Assembly: GCA_016937015.1 (NCBI GenBank)
Contig: JAFGWT010000214.1
Location: 1 to 38,264, forward strand
Direction: 5' to 3'
Source: Deltaproteobacteria bacterium
GTDB lineage: Bacteria; Myxococcota_A; Polyangia; JAAYKL01
DNA: 38,264 nt
The translations under genes were made by a program, and so were the position numbers. The notes beneath the pieces were generated by a model. That model searched no databases, was not told the DNA's origin, and was given only the letters and a program-made list of their open reading frames with translations. How positions within the stretch are numbered: the stretch's first letter is position 1; the number at the start of each line of letters is the position of its first letter. This document shows positions 10,055 to 19,080 of this stretch, piece by piece.

Positions 10055-11547
10055 TTCCTCCTGCGGTGAATCACGATAATGCCAATGACTGCAATGAGCA
10101 GAAATTCGGCGAGCAGCGTGGTTAGAATATTCGCAAAGTCACTCTCCGTGAGAAGTAGCTGCACTTGCTCCGGATCCTTGGCGCCGATGGAGATTAATTC
10201 TTTTTTGGCAGTCAGCCAGCCCACGGCGGACGACCAGAAGTCCTGGTTGAAAAGACCAGCGTTGATGAATAGTTCTTCGCTTAAAAAGTCGCTGTCCCCC
10301 ACCACAATCAGTCGCCCAGATTCCTTTCCGTCCCTGGTGCCTTTTATGGCCGCCATGGCAATGGTGAGCGGTCCGTCGGTGTCATAATCGTCCTGCTCGG
10401 GGACCATATTTCCGCCCTGGATGGATGCCAAATCGGTTTCTCCCCAGCTGACCGGCGATGTGGTGGCAAGGATGTCGGATATGGTGTCTTTTTGCTCCAG
10501 CTGTTTCATTGAACGCGCAATCGAAAACACCACGGGCGATGGTCCGCCTGCATTTTTTGCCAGATGTCTGACGGCGTCATGGGTGTAGAATCGGTCCGCC
10601 ATGAAGGTGACCGGCGTTTCAGTTACCAACCGGCGCGGTTCAGTCTCAAGAACAAAATCGTTGCGAAGCTCAATGCCCGCATTGGCCGTTAAAGACTCCA
10701 GACCCGACGGCAGAAATTTGTCCTTTTCAAAAATTGGATCGATGAGGAGCATCAGCCTGCCGCCACGGGTAAACCAGGATTCAAGCAATTCCGCTTCGGT
10801 TTGCAGGAACGTTTTTTTGGGACCGGCAACGACCACCAGATTGCATTCTTCCGGAATCGCGTCCTCGCTGACATTAATGGTCTGAGAGAGAAAACCGTCC
10901 AGCGTCAGTTCCTTGCGAATATGTCGCAGGGAATCCCGGTCGCTGCTGTCGTATTGCCATTCGCCGTGACCCTGCGTGAAACAGACCATTTGCTTATTGT
11001 CATTCGTCACGTCAATGAGTGCCGCGGTCAATTCACTTTCAGCCCGAAATCGCACTTTGGGGGTTTCGCCCGCCATTTCCATGTTGTCATCGAAATCCTG
11101 AAACGCACTTGATGGTAGAAACTTCACGTTTTCGCCGCTCACCACGAAAACACCGGCTTCAATACCAGCCTCGCCCATTTCGTTGATTTTCATTTTGCCA
11201 TACTTGCTTTGGATGAGCTGAAACTGCTCCGGATCCTGATCCGGATCCAACACTTCGGCATGAATGTGCCGACTCAAATCGCCATATCCCGCAAGGATTT
11301 CTTCGAGATGGCTAAAAAGCGGGTCGGCTTTGCTCCAGAGCACGTAGAACGTGACATCTTTGGTTATGCTGCCAGTGATGGCCTTTGTTTTAGCTGACAA
11401 CGTGTAGATTTTTGAGGACGTCCAATCCAGCCGACGATAGTGTCGCGCTCCCAGGTAATTGACCATTACAGTTATGGCCACAAGTCCAATGGTGGAGATG
11501 AGTACATTAAGGGAAATTTGAAACTTGCGGGTGTTCATCCGTTCCAC
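10051..11547 (-). CDS. GldG-like ABC-transport auxiliary membrane protein
   Basis: TM-LGARHYRRLDWTSSKIYTLSAKTKAI...VTFYVLWSK...LVVVAGPKKTF...GGRLMLLIDPIF...IVVGDSDFLSEELF...C-terminal TM. Confidence 0.85.
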   Translation of the reverse strand: MERMNTRKFQISLNVLISTIGLVAITVMVNYLGARHYRRLDWTSSKIYTLSAKTKAITGSITKDVTFYVLWSKADPLFSHLEEILAGYGDLSRHIHAEVLDPDQDPEQFQLIQSKYGKMKINEMGEAGIEAGVFVVSGENVKFLPSSAFQDFDDNMEMAGETPKVRFRAESELTAALIDVTNDNKQMVCFTQGHGEWQYDSSDRDSLRHIRKELTLDGFLSQTINVSEDAIPEECNLVVVAGPKKTFLQTEAELLESWFTRGGRLMLLIDPIFEKDKFLPSGLESLTANAGIELRNDFVLETEPRRLVTETPVTFMADRFYTHDAVRHLAKNAGGPSPVVFSIARSMKQLEQKDTISDILATTSPVSWGETDLASIQGGNMVPEQDDYDTDGPLTIAMAAIKGTRDGKESGRLIVVGDSDFLSEELFINAGLFNQDFWSSAVGWLTAKKELISIGAKDPEQVQLLLTESDFANILTTLLAEFLLIAVIGIIVIHRRRK

Positions 11548-12269
11548 CTCCTGCTGCTGAGCATCTGAACTGATGCGAAAATGGCGAGCACGGCAACAGA
11601 CCCATAATAGACAAGACGCCTGGTGTCCACGATGCCTTTGGCGAAGTCCTCCATATGGCCCATCAGGTCGATATACTCAAAAAATGACTGGGCCGCGAGG
11701 CCGTCGACCCAGCGAAACAGTCCGCCCAAAAAGAGGGCCATCATGACAGCAAAGGTCACCAGGGCTGCCACTATCTGATTTCGCGTTGCAACCGAGCAGA
11801 GGATACCCACCGCGGTGAGCATGACGCCAATGCCAAAGGTGCCTACGTATCCGGACAGCACGGGGCCAACGTCGATGCTGGCATAGCGCATTAGAATAAT
11901 GGGATACAAAAGGGTGGGGACCCACATGATTGTGTAGAACGCCAGACAACTGAGGTACTTGGCCAGCACAATGCGCGTTTCGCTGATGGGGGCGGTAATC
12001 AGTGTTTCAAGGGTGCCGGAATGTTTTTCCTCCGCGAAGGAACGCATGGTGATTAGCGGGGTGAGAATGAGCACCACCAGCCAGAACAGAACCCACGAAA
12101 AAAGCATCTCCATGGGGGCGCCCGGGGCGGGGCCGGACTGAGAGAGAAACAGGATGATTAAATAAAACATCACCGAATTGAGCAACGCGCCCGCGCCAAT
12201 CACTACGTAGGCGACCGGAGAATAAAAGAATGCGGCGAACTCCCGACGAATTTGCCAGAACATGTTCAT
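11535..12269 (-). CDS. ABC transporter permease, ABC-2 / GldF-like
   Basis: RREFAAFFYSPVAYVVIGA...LTPLITMRSFAEEKHSGTLETLITAPISETRIVLAKYLSCLAFY. Confidence 0.88.
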   Translation of the reverse strand: MNMFWQIRREFAAFFYSPVAYVVIGAGALLNSVMFYLIILFLSQSGPAPGAPMEMLFSWVLFWLVVLILTPLITMRSFAEEKHSGTLETLITAPISETRIVLAKYLSCLAFYTIMWVPTLLYPIILMRYASIDVGPVLSGYVGTFGIGVMLTAVGILCSVATRNQIVAALVTFAVMMALFLGGLFRWVDGLAAQSFFEYIDLMGHMEDFAKGIVDTRRLVYYGSVAVLAIFASVQMLSSRRWNG

Positions 12270-13321
12270 TTGGATGCCTCCCTGTTTTGCGTTTCCGCGG
12301 GTGCTTCCTCGGTCGCGGCGCTGACGTTCGTGCTGTCGACGGTTGTGGCCGCCGACGTCTCGGATTCCTGCGTGATAATTTCGACAAAAATTTCTTCCAG
12401 ACTCTGTGTGTGCATCTGCATGGCGATTAGTTTGAGGCCCCCGGCCACTGCCGCATCAAAAATGGCTTCTCTAATATCTGTCACTGCGGACGGGGTGCTA
12501 TTCGGATCGTCCGCGGGGGAGGCCTGAACGATTCTGAAGGCACCGGGCGCGTCTTTGACCTGCACTTCCTTTACGCCGTCCAGCGCCTCGAAAACCTTTT
12601 GGGCGACATTTTTGGGGTCGATGACTTCAACATCAATCGCTGCGGATTTCTGATTGAGCCGCGTCCTTAATTCCGCGGGTTTTCCCTGTCCCACCAGCCG
12701 ACCTTTGTTGATAATAATCACTCGGGAACAGACCGCTTCGACCTCGGGGAGAATGTGGCTGGACAGAATAACAGTCCTTTCCTTTCCCAGTTCCTTGATC
12801 AGTTCGCGCACATCGCGAATCTGATTGGGGTCGAGTCCAACGGTGGGTTCATCGAGAATGAGAATTTTGGGATCTGCCAGCAATGCATCTGCCAGGCCGG
12901 TGCGTTGCCTGTATCCCTTGGAGAGTTGGCCAATGATGCGATCCTGGACTGACTCCAGATGACAGCGCGAAATCACTTTTTCGATGGCTGTCGCGCGATT
13001 CTTTTTGGGTACCCCTTTTAGGCCGGCTCTGTACGTCAGATATTCCCGGACGCGCAGTTCCGGATACAGCGGCACGTTTTCGGGGAGATAGCCGATAACG
13101 GACTTTACCCCCTCCGGGTCCTCGAATACGTCCTTGCCATCAATGGAGACCCGACCGGATGACGCGGCATGGGAACAGGTAAGTACTTTTAATGTCGTGC
13201 TTTTTCCCGCGCCGTTGGGCCCCAGAAAACCAATTATTTCGTGTTCTCCAACCTCGAAAGAAATATCATCCACCGCGATGGTTGCGGCGTAGCTTTTCCT
13301 CAGATGTTCTACTTTTATCAA
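12266..13321 (-). CDS. ABC transporter ATP-binding protein, GldA-like
   Basis: Walker A GPNGAGKSTTLKVLT, signature LSKGYRQRTGLADALLADPKILILDEPTVGLDPNQ. Confidence 0.93.
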   Translation of the reverse strand: MIKVEHLRKSYAATIAVDDISFEVGEHEIIGFLGPNGAGKSTTLKVLTCSHAASSGRVSIDGKDVFEDPEGVKSVIGYLPENVPLYPELRVREYLTYRAGLKGVPKKNRATAIEKVISRCHLESVQDRIIGQLSKGYRQRTGLADALLADPKILILDEPTVGLDPNQIRDVRELIKELGKERTVILSSHILPEVEAVCSRVIIINKGRLVGQGKPAELRTRLNQKSAAIDVEVIDPKNVAQKVFEALDGVKEVQVKDAPGAFRIVQASPADDPNSTPSAVTDIREAIFDAAVAGGLKLIAMQMHTQSLEEIFVEIITQESETSAATTVDSTNVSAATEEAPAETQNREASK

Positions 13322-13477
13322 CGGCAGTTCCTCCCGTATGTCGAAAAATTGTGTCCCCCAAGTTTTCGATGCATTAAAACGGTCTTAAAAGAAGTTGCGC
13401 ACAAAGTGAAGTAATGCGTCATTTGATTTTGTTGTAACGCCCGATGAACTGACCGTCTTTAACAGTCGGGTATCGAG

Positions 13478-13498
13478 CCGTATTCCCGCGAAATACGG
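13478..13498. repeat. Inverted repeat CCGTATT-CCCGCGA-AATACGG
   Basis: Perfect 7-bp arms in the intergenic region between 13321 and 13767. Confidence 0.5.
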
Positions 13499-13563
13499 TG
13501 TCCAATAATTTATTTTGGAAATTGGAATGAATGGAATTGATAGTTGAATGACAGTTGATGCCG

Positions 13564-13584
13564 TTGACATTTAAATGTTGACAT
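13564..13584. promoter_or_regulatory. Putative operator/promoter: TTGACAT direct repeats flanking palindrome ACATTTAAATGT
   Basis: TTGACAT at 13564-13570 and 13578-13584; 12-bp perfect palindrome at 13567-13578. Confidence 0.35.
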
Positions 13585-13766
13585 GGGACAATTTTAGACG
13601 TCCATCTTTGTTCCTGGCAAAGGCAGCGATGGGGGCGGTGATGCGCATGAGCGGCGAACTGGCGAACTAAAATTGGGTGAGCCGATTAACACATGAAAGC
13701 ACACCAGACTTCAATGAGAGAGTAATTAAACTTAACCATGATTTTTTCAACAAAAGGATGTGCCAA

Positions 13767-15356
13767 ATGAAGCGAACAGACAAACTTTGTTCTTATCTGT
13801 ACCTTTTTGCACTGGCCGGGCTGCTGGCAGTGGCCGGATGCGGAACCGCAGATCAGGGACCGATTGGTCCTTCGTCGGGGGACAGTGACTCGGACACAGA
13901 TTCGGATAGCGACTCCGACACAGATTCGGACAGCGACTCCGACTCAGATTCCGACACAGATTCGGACAGCGATTCTGACACGGATTCGGACACGGATTCG
14001 GACAGTGATTCGGATACGGATTCAGACACGGACAGCGATACGGACAGTGATTCCGATGGCGATATCGAAGGGGCCTATGAAGTCCTCGAAGGCGGATACT
14101 GGAGTTCCGGACCGGTGCACGGATATGCATGGACGGCTGCTGTGCCCGAAGGTGAAACCACTATTTCGCCCGCGGATTATGAAGACCTGGCAGCTGGCGA
14201 GGATTTGTGCGCCTCCGGGGTGGTTGCCCCCCAGGAAGATTACGGCGGTGTGGGCCTTCTTGGCATGAATGTGAATCAGGAAATGGGCGAGGATCCGCCC
14301 ATCGGGGAATTCGTGCCCTCGGGTGATGGTATTTATGTGGACATCACCAATCCTGGCTTGTCAACGGTACGTGTTCAGATTCAGGGACCCAATGGCGAGG
14401 ATGATCCGGACGATCGCTGGTGTGCGGCCATTAGCGCCACCGGTGGGGAACTGATATCCTGGGATACGTTCAACACGGAATGCTGGGACGACGGTGGCAA
14501 TACCTATAATTTCGAGCCCATTACGGCGATTATCATGCTGGTGCCGGGACACAATACAAAGGAAGTACCTTACGATTTGTGCGTTCATGACGTGAGAGTG
14601 GACGGTTCCGGCGGCGAAGTGGACACAGACGAAGACACGGACGCGATTAAGTACGGCGGGTTTGGAACCCTTACCAACAGTGAATCCAACGACAAAGTGA
14701 CCCGCAATGGAGATTACTATTGCGTTCAGGGCAACACCTGGGGCGACGGTGGTGCGATTCAGACAATCGTGTACGAGGGCACAACGTTTGAAATTACAGA
14801 GCAAACGGGAAATAATGCGGGAGAGGCTGCGCCTGTATCCTATCCGTCCACATTCATCGGTTCCAACTATGGTCGGGATCCTGAGGGCGACAACCTGCCG
14901 ATCAAAGTGAGCGAAATCGAAAGTGTAATGACCGGCTGGTGGTGGGAAGACGGCGGCGCAAGCGGCGAATATAATGCGTCATACGACGTTTGGTTCAGTT
15001 CCGCCAGCAATCCCAACGGTGACCCTGAAGGCCCATCCGGTGGCTTTTTGATGGTATGGCTCCACGATCCGGACGGCGCACAGCCGCGCGGCCGCACAAT
15101 TGCCTCCGGCGTCAAAGTCAGCGGCGTGGATGGCAGCTGGGATGTGTGGACAGATGGTGAGTGCATCAGCTATGTCTCCACCTCCAGACTGTACTCCATG
15201 GAATTTGATTTGAACAATTTCATCAAGGATGCCACAGATGTCAATACAGGCACGATCTCCAGTGACATGTATCTGACCAACGTTTTTGCCGGCTTTGAGA
15301 TCTGGAGTGGTGGCGTGGGCCTGAAGACCACAGACTTCTATGCGGAAGTGAAATAG
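13767..15356 (+). CDS. Lipoprotein: Ser/Asp/Thr repeat linker + carbohydrate-binding-like module + GH12-like (xyloglucanase/cellulase fold) domain
   Basis: Lipobox LAVAGC; SDSDTD linker; C-terminal [13 protein letters not shown]...[11 protein letters not shown]...W...[13 protein letters not shown]...[18 protein letters not shown]...SWDVWTDG...SYVS...[23 protein letters not shown] matches GH12 layout. Confidence 0.75.
   Translation: MKRTDKLCSYLYLFALAGLLAVAGCGTADQGPIGPSSGDSDSDTDSDSDSDTDSDSDSDSDSDTDSDSDSDTDSDTDSDSDSDTDSDTDSDTDSDSDGDIEGAYEVLEGGYWSSGPVHGYAWTAAVPEGETTISPADYEDLAAGEDLCASGVVAPQEDYGGVGLLGMNVNQEMGEDPPIGEFVPSGDGIYVDITNPGLSTVRVQIQGPNGEDDPDDRWCAAISATGGELISWDTFNTECWDDGGNTYNFEPITAIIMLVPGHNTKEVPYDLCVHDVRVDGSGGEVDTDEDTDAIKYGGFGTLTNSESNDKVTRNGDYYCVQGNTWGDGGAIQTIVYEGTTFEITEQTGNNAGEAAPVSYPSTFIGSNYGRDPEGDNLPIKVSEIESVMTGWWWEDGGASGEYNASYDVWFSSASNPNGDPEGPSGGFLMVWLHDPDGAQPRGRTIASGVKVSGVDGSWDVWTDGECISYVSTSRLYSMEFDLNNFIKDATDVNTGTISSDMYLTNVFAGFEIWSGGVGLKTTDFYAEVK
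13881..14063 (+). repeat. Low-complexity (SD/TD)n coding repeat
   Basis: Imperfect GAYTCN GAYWCN hexamer repeats encoding DSDSDTDSD... Confidence 0.95.
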
Positions 15357-15468
15357 CATAATTTTCACTCCCGAATCTGCTTTCCCATTGATTCCACGTC
15401 GTGAAGCGATTTGAACCTTCCGGTTTTTGTTCAGATAAGATGTTTAAAGAAAATTGTGAGTTTGAACT

Positions 15469-15495
15469 TTGACATATTGAATATGCCTGTATAAT
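15469..15495 (+). promoter_or_regulatory. Putative sigma-70 promoter upstream of the FIST gene
   Basis: TTGACA (15469-15474), 15-nt spacer, TATAAT (15490-15495); gene starts at 15532 with aaaggag RBS. Confidence 0.55.
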
Positions 15496-15531
15496 TGGAA
15501 CAATATTAAAAACAAACAAAAGGAGCAGATT

Positions 15532-16716
15532 ATGTCATTGATCACAGGCGTTGGATTCAGCACTCATCGAAACCCACGGCAGGCAGGCATGGAAGCGGCG
15601 AAGCAGGCTCTTGAAAAAGCAGGTATCGAAGAAGCCGATTTTGTCTTTTTGTTTGCCACAGTGGGGTACAAACAGGAATCACTGCTCGCTTCGGTTCGGG
15701 AGGCCACCGGGAATGCGCCCCTTAGCGGCTGTTCCGGCGAAGGTGTGATTATTAACGGCGAAGTGCATGAAACCAATTTCGGCGTGGTGGTCTCAGTTGT
15801 GAAATCCGATGAAATAACGTTTTCAAATGCCCACGCGGTGGGAATGAGCAAGGACGCAGATGCCATGGGGCGTGAAATTGCGGATGCGCTCAAACACCAT
15901 GAGGCGGATGATGCCCTGACATTGATCGGGTTTGCAGACGGATTGACTTTGAACTTCGATGCGATGCTCCGCGGTGTGATGTACAGGTGTGAGTCGGTGA
16001 ATGCAATTCCGTTTGTCGGTGGCACTGCGAGCGACGACTGGAGTTTCTCTGCCACCTATCAGTATTGCAATGATACGGTGTTTCAGGATGGGGCGGTGGT
16101 GACACTGGTACGCGGTGAAGCCGAAATTTACAATGGTTCGCGTCACGGCTGTGTCCCCATTGGAGATGAGCGAACCGTCACCAAAGCGGAAGCCAATCGA
16201 ATTCTCGAGATTGACAACCGACCCGCACTCGAAGTGATCGATGAGTATCTGACAGTTGAGGAAAAACAGGGTGAGTGGAGCACCACAAATGTATATCTGG
16301 CAATTGGCGTGAAGGCCCCTGAGTACATGAACAAATACGACGATTACCTGATTCGCTTTATGCCCATGCGCGACAATGATGCGGTGTATGTGCCGACCGA
16401 GATTCAGCCCGGTACAAAATTTTACATGACGCGCAGAGACCACGATAAGATTGCCAGCGGCAATCAGCGCCTTGCCGAAGAGATTCACGAAGGGTTGAAG
16501 GGACGGGTGCCGCGTTTTATGTTGCAGATTGAATGCATTGGTCGCGGCAAGGTGATTTTTGAGGATTCCGAGAAGCAGAAGCTCCTTAAGAACATGCAGG
16601 AAGCGGTTTCCAAAGAGGCCAATTGGTTTGGGTTGTATACCTATGGCGAATTTGGACCCGTTGGCGGCGTTAACAGTTTTCACAACTATAGTCTCATCCT
16701 CACCGCCATTGTGTGA
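15532..16716 (+). CDS. FIST (N + C) domain signal transduction protein
   Basis: GVGFSTHRNPRQAGMEAAKQAL...PLSGCSGEGVIINGEVHE...FADGLTLNFDAMLRGV...PFVGGTASDDW...FQDGAVV; C-terminal FMLQIECIGRGKVIF...WFGLYTYGEFGPVGGVNSFHNYSLILTAI. Confidence 0.92.
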   Translation: MSLITGVGFSTHRNPRQAGMEAAKQALEKAGIEEADFVFLFATVGYKQESLLASVREATGNAPLSGCSGEGVIINGEVHETNFGVVVSVVKSDEITFSNAHAVGMSKDADAMGREIADALKHHEADDALTLIGFADGLTLNFDAMLRGVMYRCESVNAIPFVGGTASDDWSFSATYQYCNDTVFQDGAVVTLVRGEAEIYNGSRHGCVPIGDERTVTKAEANRILEIDNRPALEVIDEYLTVEEKQGEWSTTNVYLAIGVKAPEYMNKYDDYLIRFMPMRDNDAVYVPTEIQPGTKFYMTRRDHDKIASGNQRLAEEIHEGLKGRVPRFMLQIECIGRGKVIFEDSEKQKLLKNMQEAVSKEANWFGLYTYGEFGPVGGVNSFHNYSLILTAIV

Positions 16717-16765
16717 TTTCGCCCCCATATGCCGTTGTTTTGAATAGTCGAAAGAGTTGACCGCG

Positions 16766-18442
16766 ATGGAAAAATTCACATTGAAAACCAATATTCGGGA
16801 AGATGGAGACGACGTTGCGGACAAAGATGCCGACGCCCTGAGGAACGAAAATCAGAATCTTCGCAATCAGGTGCGATTGCTGATGGCTGCAGAATCCAAG
16901 TTGTATACCTTGCAGGAGCATTTAAACAACCAGCAGCAAATATATGCGAGACTTGCGGACATTGGACGGCAACTCAATACCCTGCTCAAGATCGATGAAA
17001 TATGTAAAATTCTGGTGCAGTTTGTGGTGTATGAATTCAATTTTGAGCGTTGCGCAATTCTGCTGCATGGAAAATCCGGTCCGTCCGGTGTTCTATTGGT
17101 AAATGCGCATGAGGGATATTACGAGAATGATGAAATCGCAGCCATTGAAACCGCAAAATTGCAGTCAGATAGTCCCGCATTGAAGGAATTTGGTGAAGAT
17201 GGCCGCCATTTGTGTGTCAATAGCGAACATGAATGCGCGCATGGCTGTGAGACGTGCAACATAAAGCAACTGTACCTGGTGGACGAATTCTATCTTTTTC
17301 CACTGATGCGAAAAGAAGAAGGCATTGCCGGATGCATACTGGTTGGGAATTCAAAGCAGCAGGCGCGGTATCAGACACGGGTTGCGCCTGACGGCGATAT
17401 GATGGTGCCGCTGACGAACCTTGTTCGGCAGGCCAGCATTACCCTGGCAAATGTGAATTCCTACAATGCACTTGAAGAGGAACGGGCCAGACTGGACATT
17501 GCAGTGGCAGAGCGAACCCAGGAGCTGTCCACTGCGCTGGATGCCGCCAATGAGGCTGTGCGGTTAAAGGGCGAATTTCTTGCAAAAGTCTCTCATGAGT
17601 TGAGGACGCCCCTGAATTCCATAGTCAATGTGCCCAAGGCACTGGCTGCGGATTATCGGTTGATTGATGTATATGTCTGCCAGAATTGCAGCGCGGAGTT
17701 TCAATCCGATGACGACGAGTCGGCGACACCTTGTCCGGAGTGTGGTGGTTCCTTGTCGATGGAACAGGTGACAGTGTGCGAGGGAGATGCCAGTGAGCAT
17801 TTGCGTTTTCTGAACCTGGTGCAACAGCAGGGCACTCATTTGCTGCATCTGGTGGAGGATGTTTTGAATTTCTCCCGGGTCGAAAGTGGAAAAGTAAAAC
17901 TGGATTACCAACCCATCAGTGTTCATCACTTATTGCACGAAGTGGAGCAGACCATTTTGCTTTCCATTGGTAACACCGCCAGATGCATTCGATACAGCAA
18001 ACCGGATGTCGAAGTTCAGATGTTTGGAGATGAAACGCGCCTTAAGCAGGTGCTGATTAATCTGATAAACAATGCTGTCAAGTTCACTTCCCATGGTGGT
18101 TCCATTGACGTGTGCGCAAGTGTTGCCGGCAGTGAGATAAACCCTCTTGTACATTTTGAGGTGGCAGATAACGGCATTGGCATTCCTTCGGAACAGCTTG
18201 ATGTTATTTTTGAAAGTTTTAGGCAGGTGGATGGCTCCAGCACCCGCATTTACGGCGGAACTGGATTGGGACTGTCCATCGCCAAACAACTGGTGGAACT
18301 GCACGGTGGAGGGATTTCCGTTAAGAGTGAAATTGGTAAAGGCAGTGTGTTTTTATTCGATATTCCGATGAATCCGGCACAGACGTTTCCCTCCCCGTTG
18401 CCTGCGCCAACTGAAAAATCTCCCGAGGGGGGTGATGCATAA
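16766..18442 (+). CDS. Hybrid-type sensor histidine kinase (coiled coil, GAF-like domain, DHp with zinc-ribbon-like insert, HATPase)
   Basis: GEFLAKVSHELRTPLNSIV...CQNC...CPEC...HLLHLVEDVLNFSRVESGKVKL...INNAVKFT...VADNGIGIPSEQLDVIFESFRQVDGSSTRIYGGTGLGLSIAKQLVELHGG. ATG at 16766; the listed ORF starts at an upstream TTG. Confidence 0.92.
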   Translation: MEKFTLKTNIREDGDDVADKDADALRNENQNLRNQVRLLMAAESKLYTLQEHLNNQQQIYARLADIGRQLNTLLKIDEICKILVQFVVYEFNFERCAILLHGKSGPSGVLLVNAHEGYYENDEIAAIETAKLQSDSPALKEFGEDGRHLCVNSEHECAHGCETCNIKQLYLVDEFYLFPLMRKEEGIAGCILVGNSKQQARYQTRVAPDGDMMVPLTNLVRQASITLANVNSYNALEEERARLDIAVAERTQELSTALDAANEAVRLKGEFLAKVSHELRTPLNSIVNVPKALAADYRLIDVYVCQNCSAEFQSDDDESATPCPECGGSLSMEQVTVCEGDASEHLRFLNLVQQQGTHLLHLVEDVLNFSRVESGKVKLDYQPISVHHLLHEVEQTILLSIGNTARCIRYSKPDVEVQMFGDETRLKQVLINLINNAVKFTSHGGSIDVCASVAGSEINPLVHFEVADNGIGIPSEQLDVIFESFRQVDGSSTRIYGGTGLGLSIAKQLVELHGGGISVKSEIGKGSVFLFDIPMNPAQTFPSPLPAPTEKSPEGGDA

Positions 18443-18558
18443 TACCGCTCCTTTGTGTTCCTTTGCGCTGCATGGGAATTTTATTGCAACAGGGGGATAT
18501 TTGTCAGAGAATCAGGAACATGTCTGGAGGCGGATTACTGTTGTGAAAGGAAAAATGT

Positions 18559-19041
18559 ATGTTGCGGAAATTTGACCGGTCAACGAGTCGGGCCACAAAA
18601 GCTGAAACTGAGTTTAAAAAAATTTTGTATGTTGAAGATGAAGATGCCAATTGGAATGTGGCGGAACTGCATTTGCGCGACAAATATGAGATAAAACGTG
18701 CCAAAAACGCCACAGAGGCGTTTGCCTTGCTGGGCGAAGAGCGGTTCAACCTCATTCTGCTGGATATTCAGTTGGCCGGGTCTACGCACGATGGCATAGA
18801 AATTTGCAGGATTTTAAAGCAGCATCCGCTTCAGAAAATCCCGGCTGCGGCGCGTTCACTTCAGTGCCAGAGTGTGCCGATTGTGTTTGTTACCGCTTTT
18901 TCCGAAAGATATTCAAAGGAATATCTATTGGAAATTGGGGGAGACGACATGATTACCAAGCCGGTGGATTTCACCCGATTGACGCTTGTGTCATCCCGAT
19001 TGATTATTCGCAGCATCCAACGCGCAAGCCGCGGCGACTAA
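18559..19041 (+). CDS. Single-domain response regulator (REC)
   Basis: KILYVEDEDANWNVAELHL...FNLILLDIQLAG...VPIVFVTAFSERYSKEYLLEIGGDDMITKPVDFTRL. Confidence 0.87.
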   Translation: MLRKFDRSTSRATKAETEFKKILYVEDEDANWNVAELHLRDKYEIKRAKNATEAFALLGEERFNLILLDIQLAGSTHDGIEICRILKQHPLQKIPAAARSLQCQSVPIVFVTAFSERYSKEYLLEIGGDDMITKPVDFTRLTLVSSRLIIRSIQRASRGD

Positions 19042-19080
19042 CCCGAAAATCGGTATTTACTGCGTCAGTGGATGGGGTGT

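Noticed and set aside
13881-14063. CRISPR or satellite-like array
   Set aside because: Hexamer-scale repeats encode an in-frame SD/TD linker; no spacer/repeat architecture.
13747-14268. Antisense and alternate-frame ORFs (e.g. [20 protein letters not shown]..., [12 protein letters not shown]...) over the SD repeat
   Set aside because: Mirror frames of the low-complexity Ser/Asp coding repeat in the well supported lipoprotein; composition artefact.
15823-16824. 333-aa minus-strand ORF opposite the FIST gene
   Set aside because: Antisense to a strongly supported FIST CDS; His/Ile-rich mirror composition.
18455-18694. Short ORF MFLCAAWEFYCNRGIF... between kinase and receiver genes
   Set aside because: Overlaps the supported receiver gene in another frame and has no recognisable motifs.
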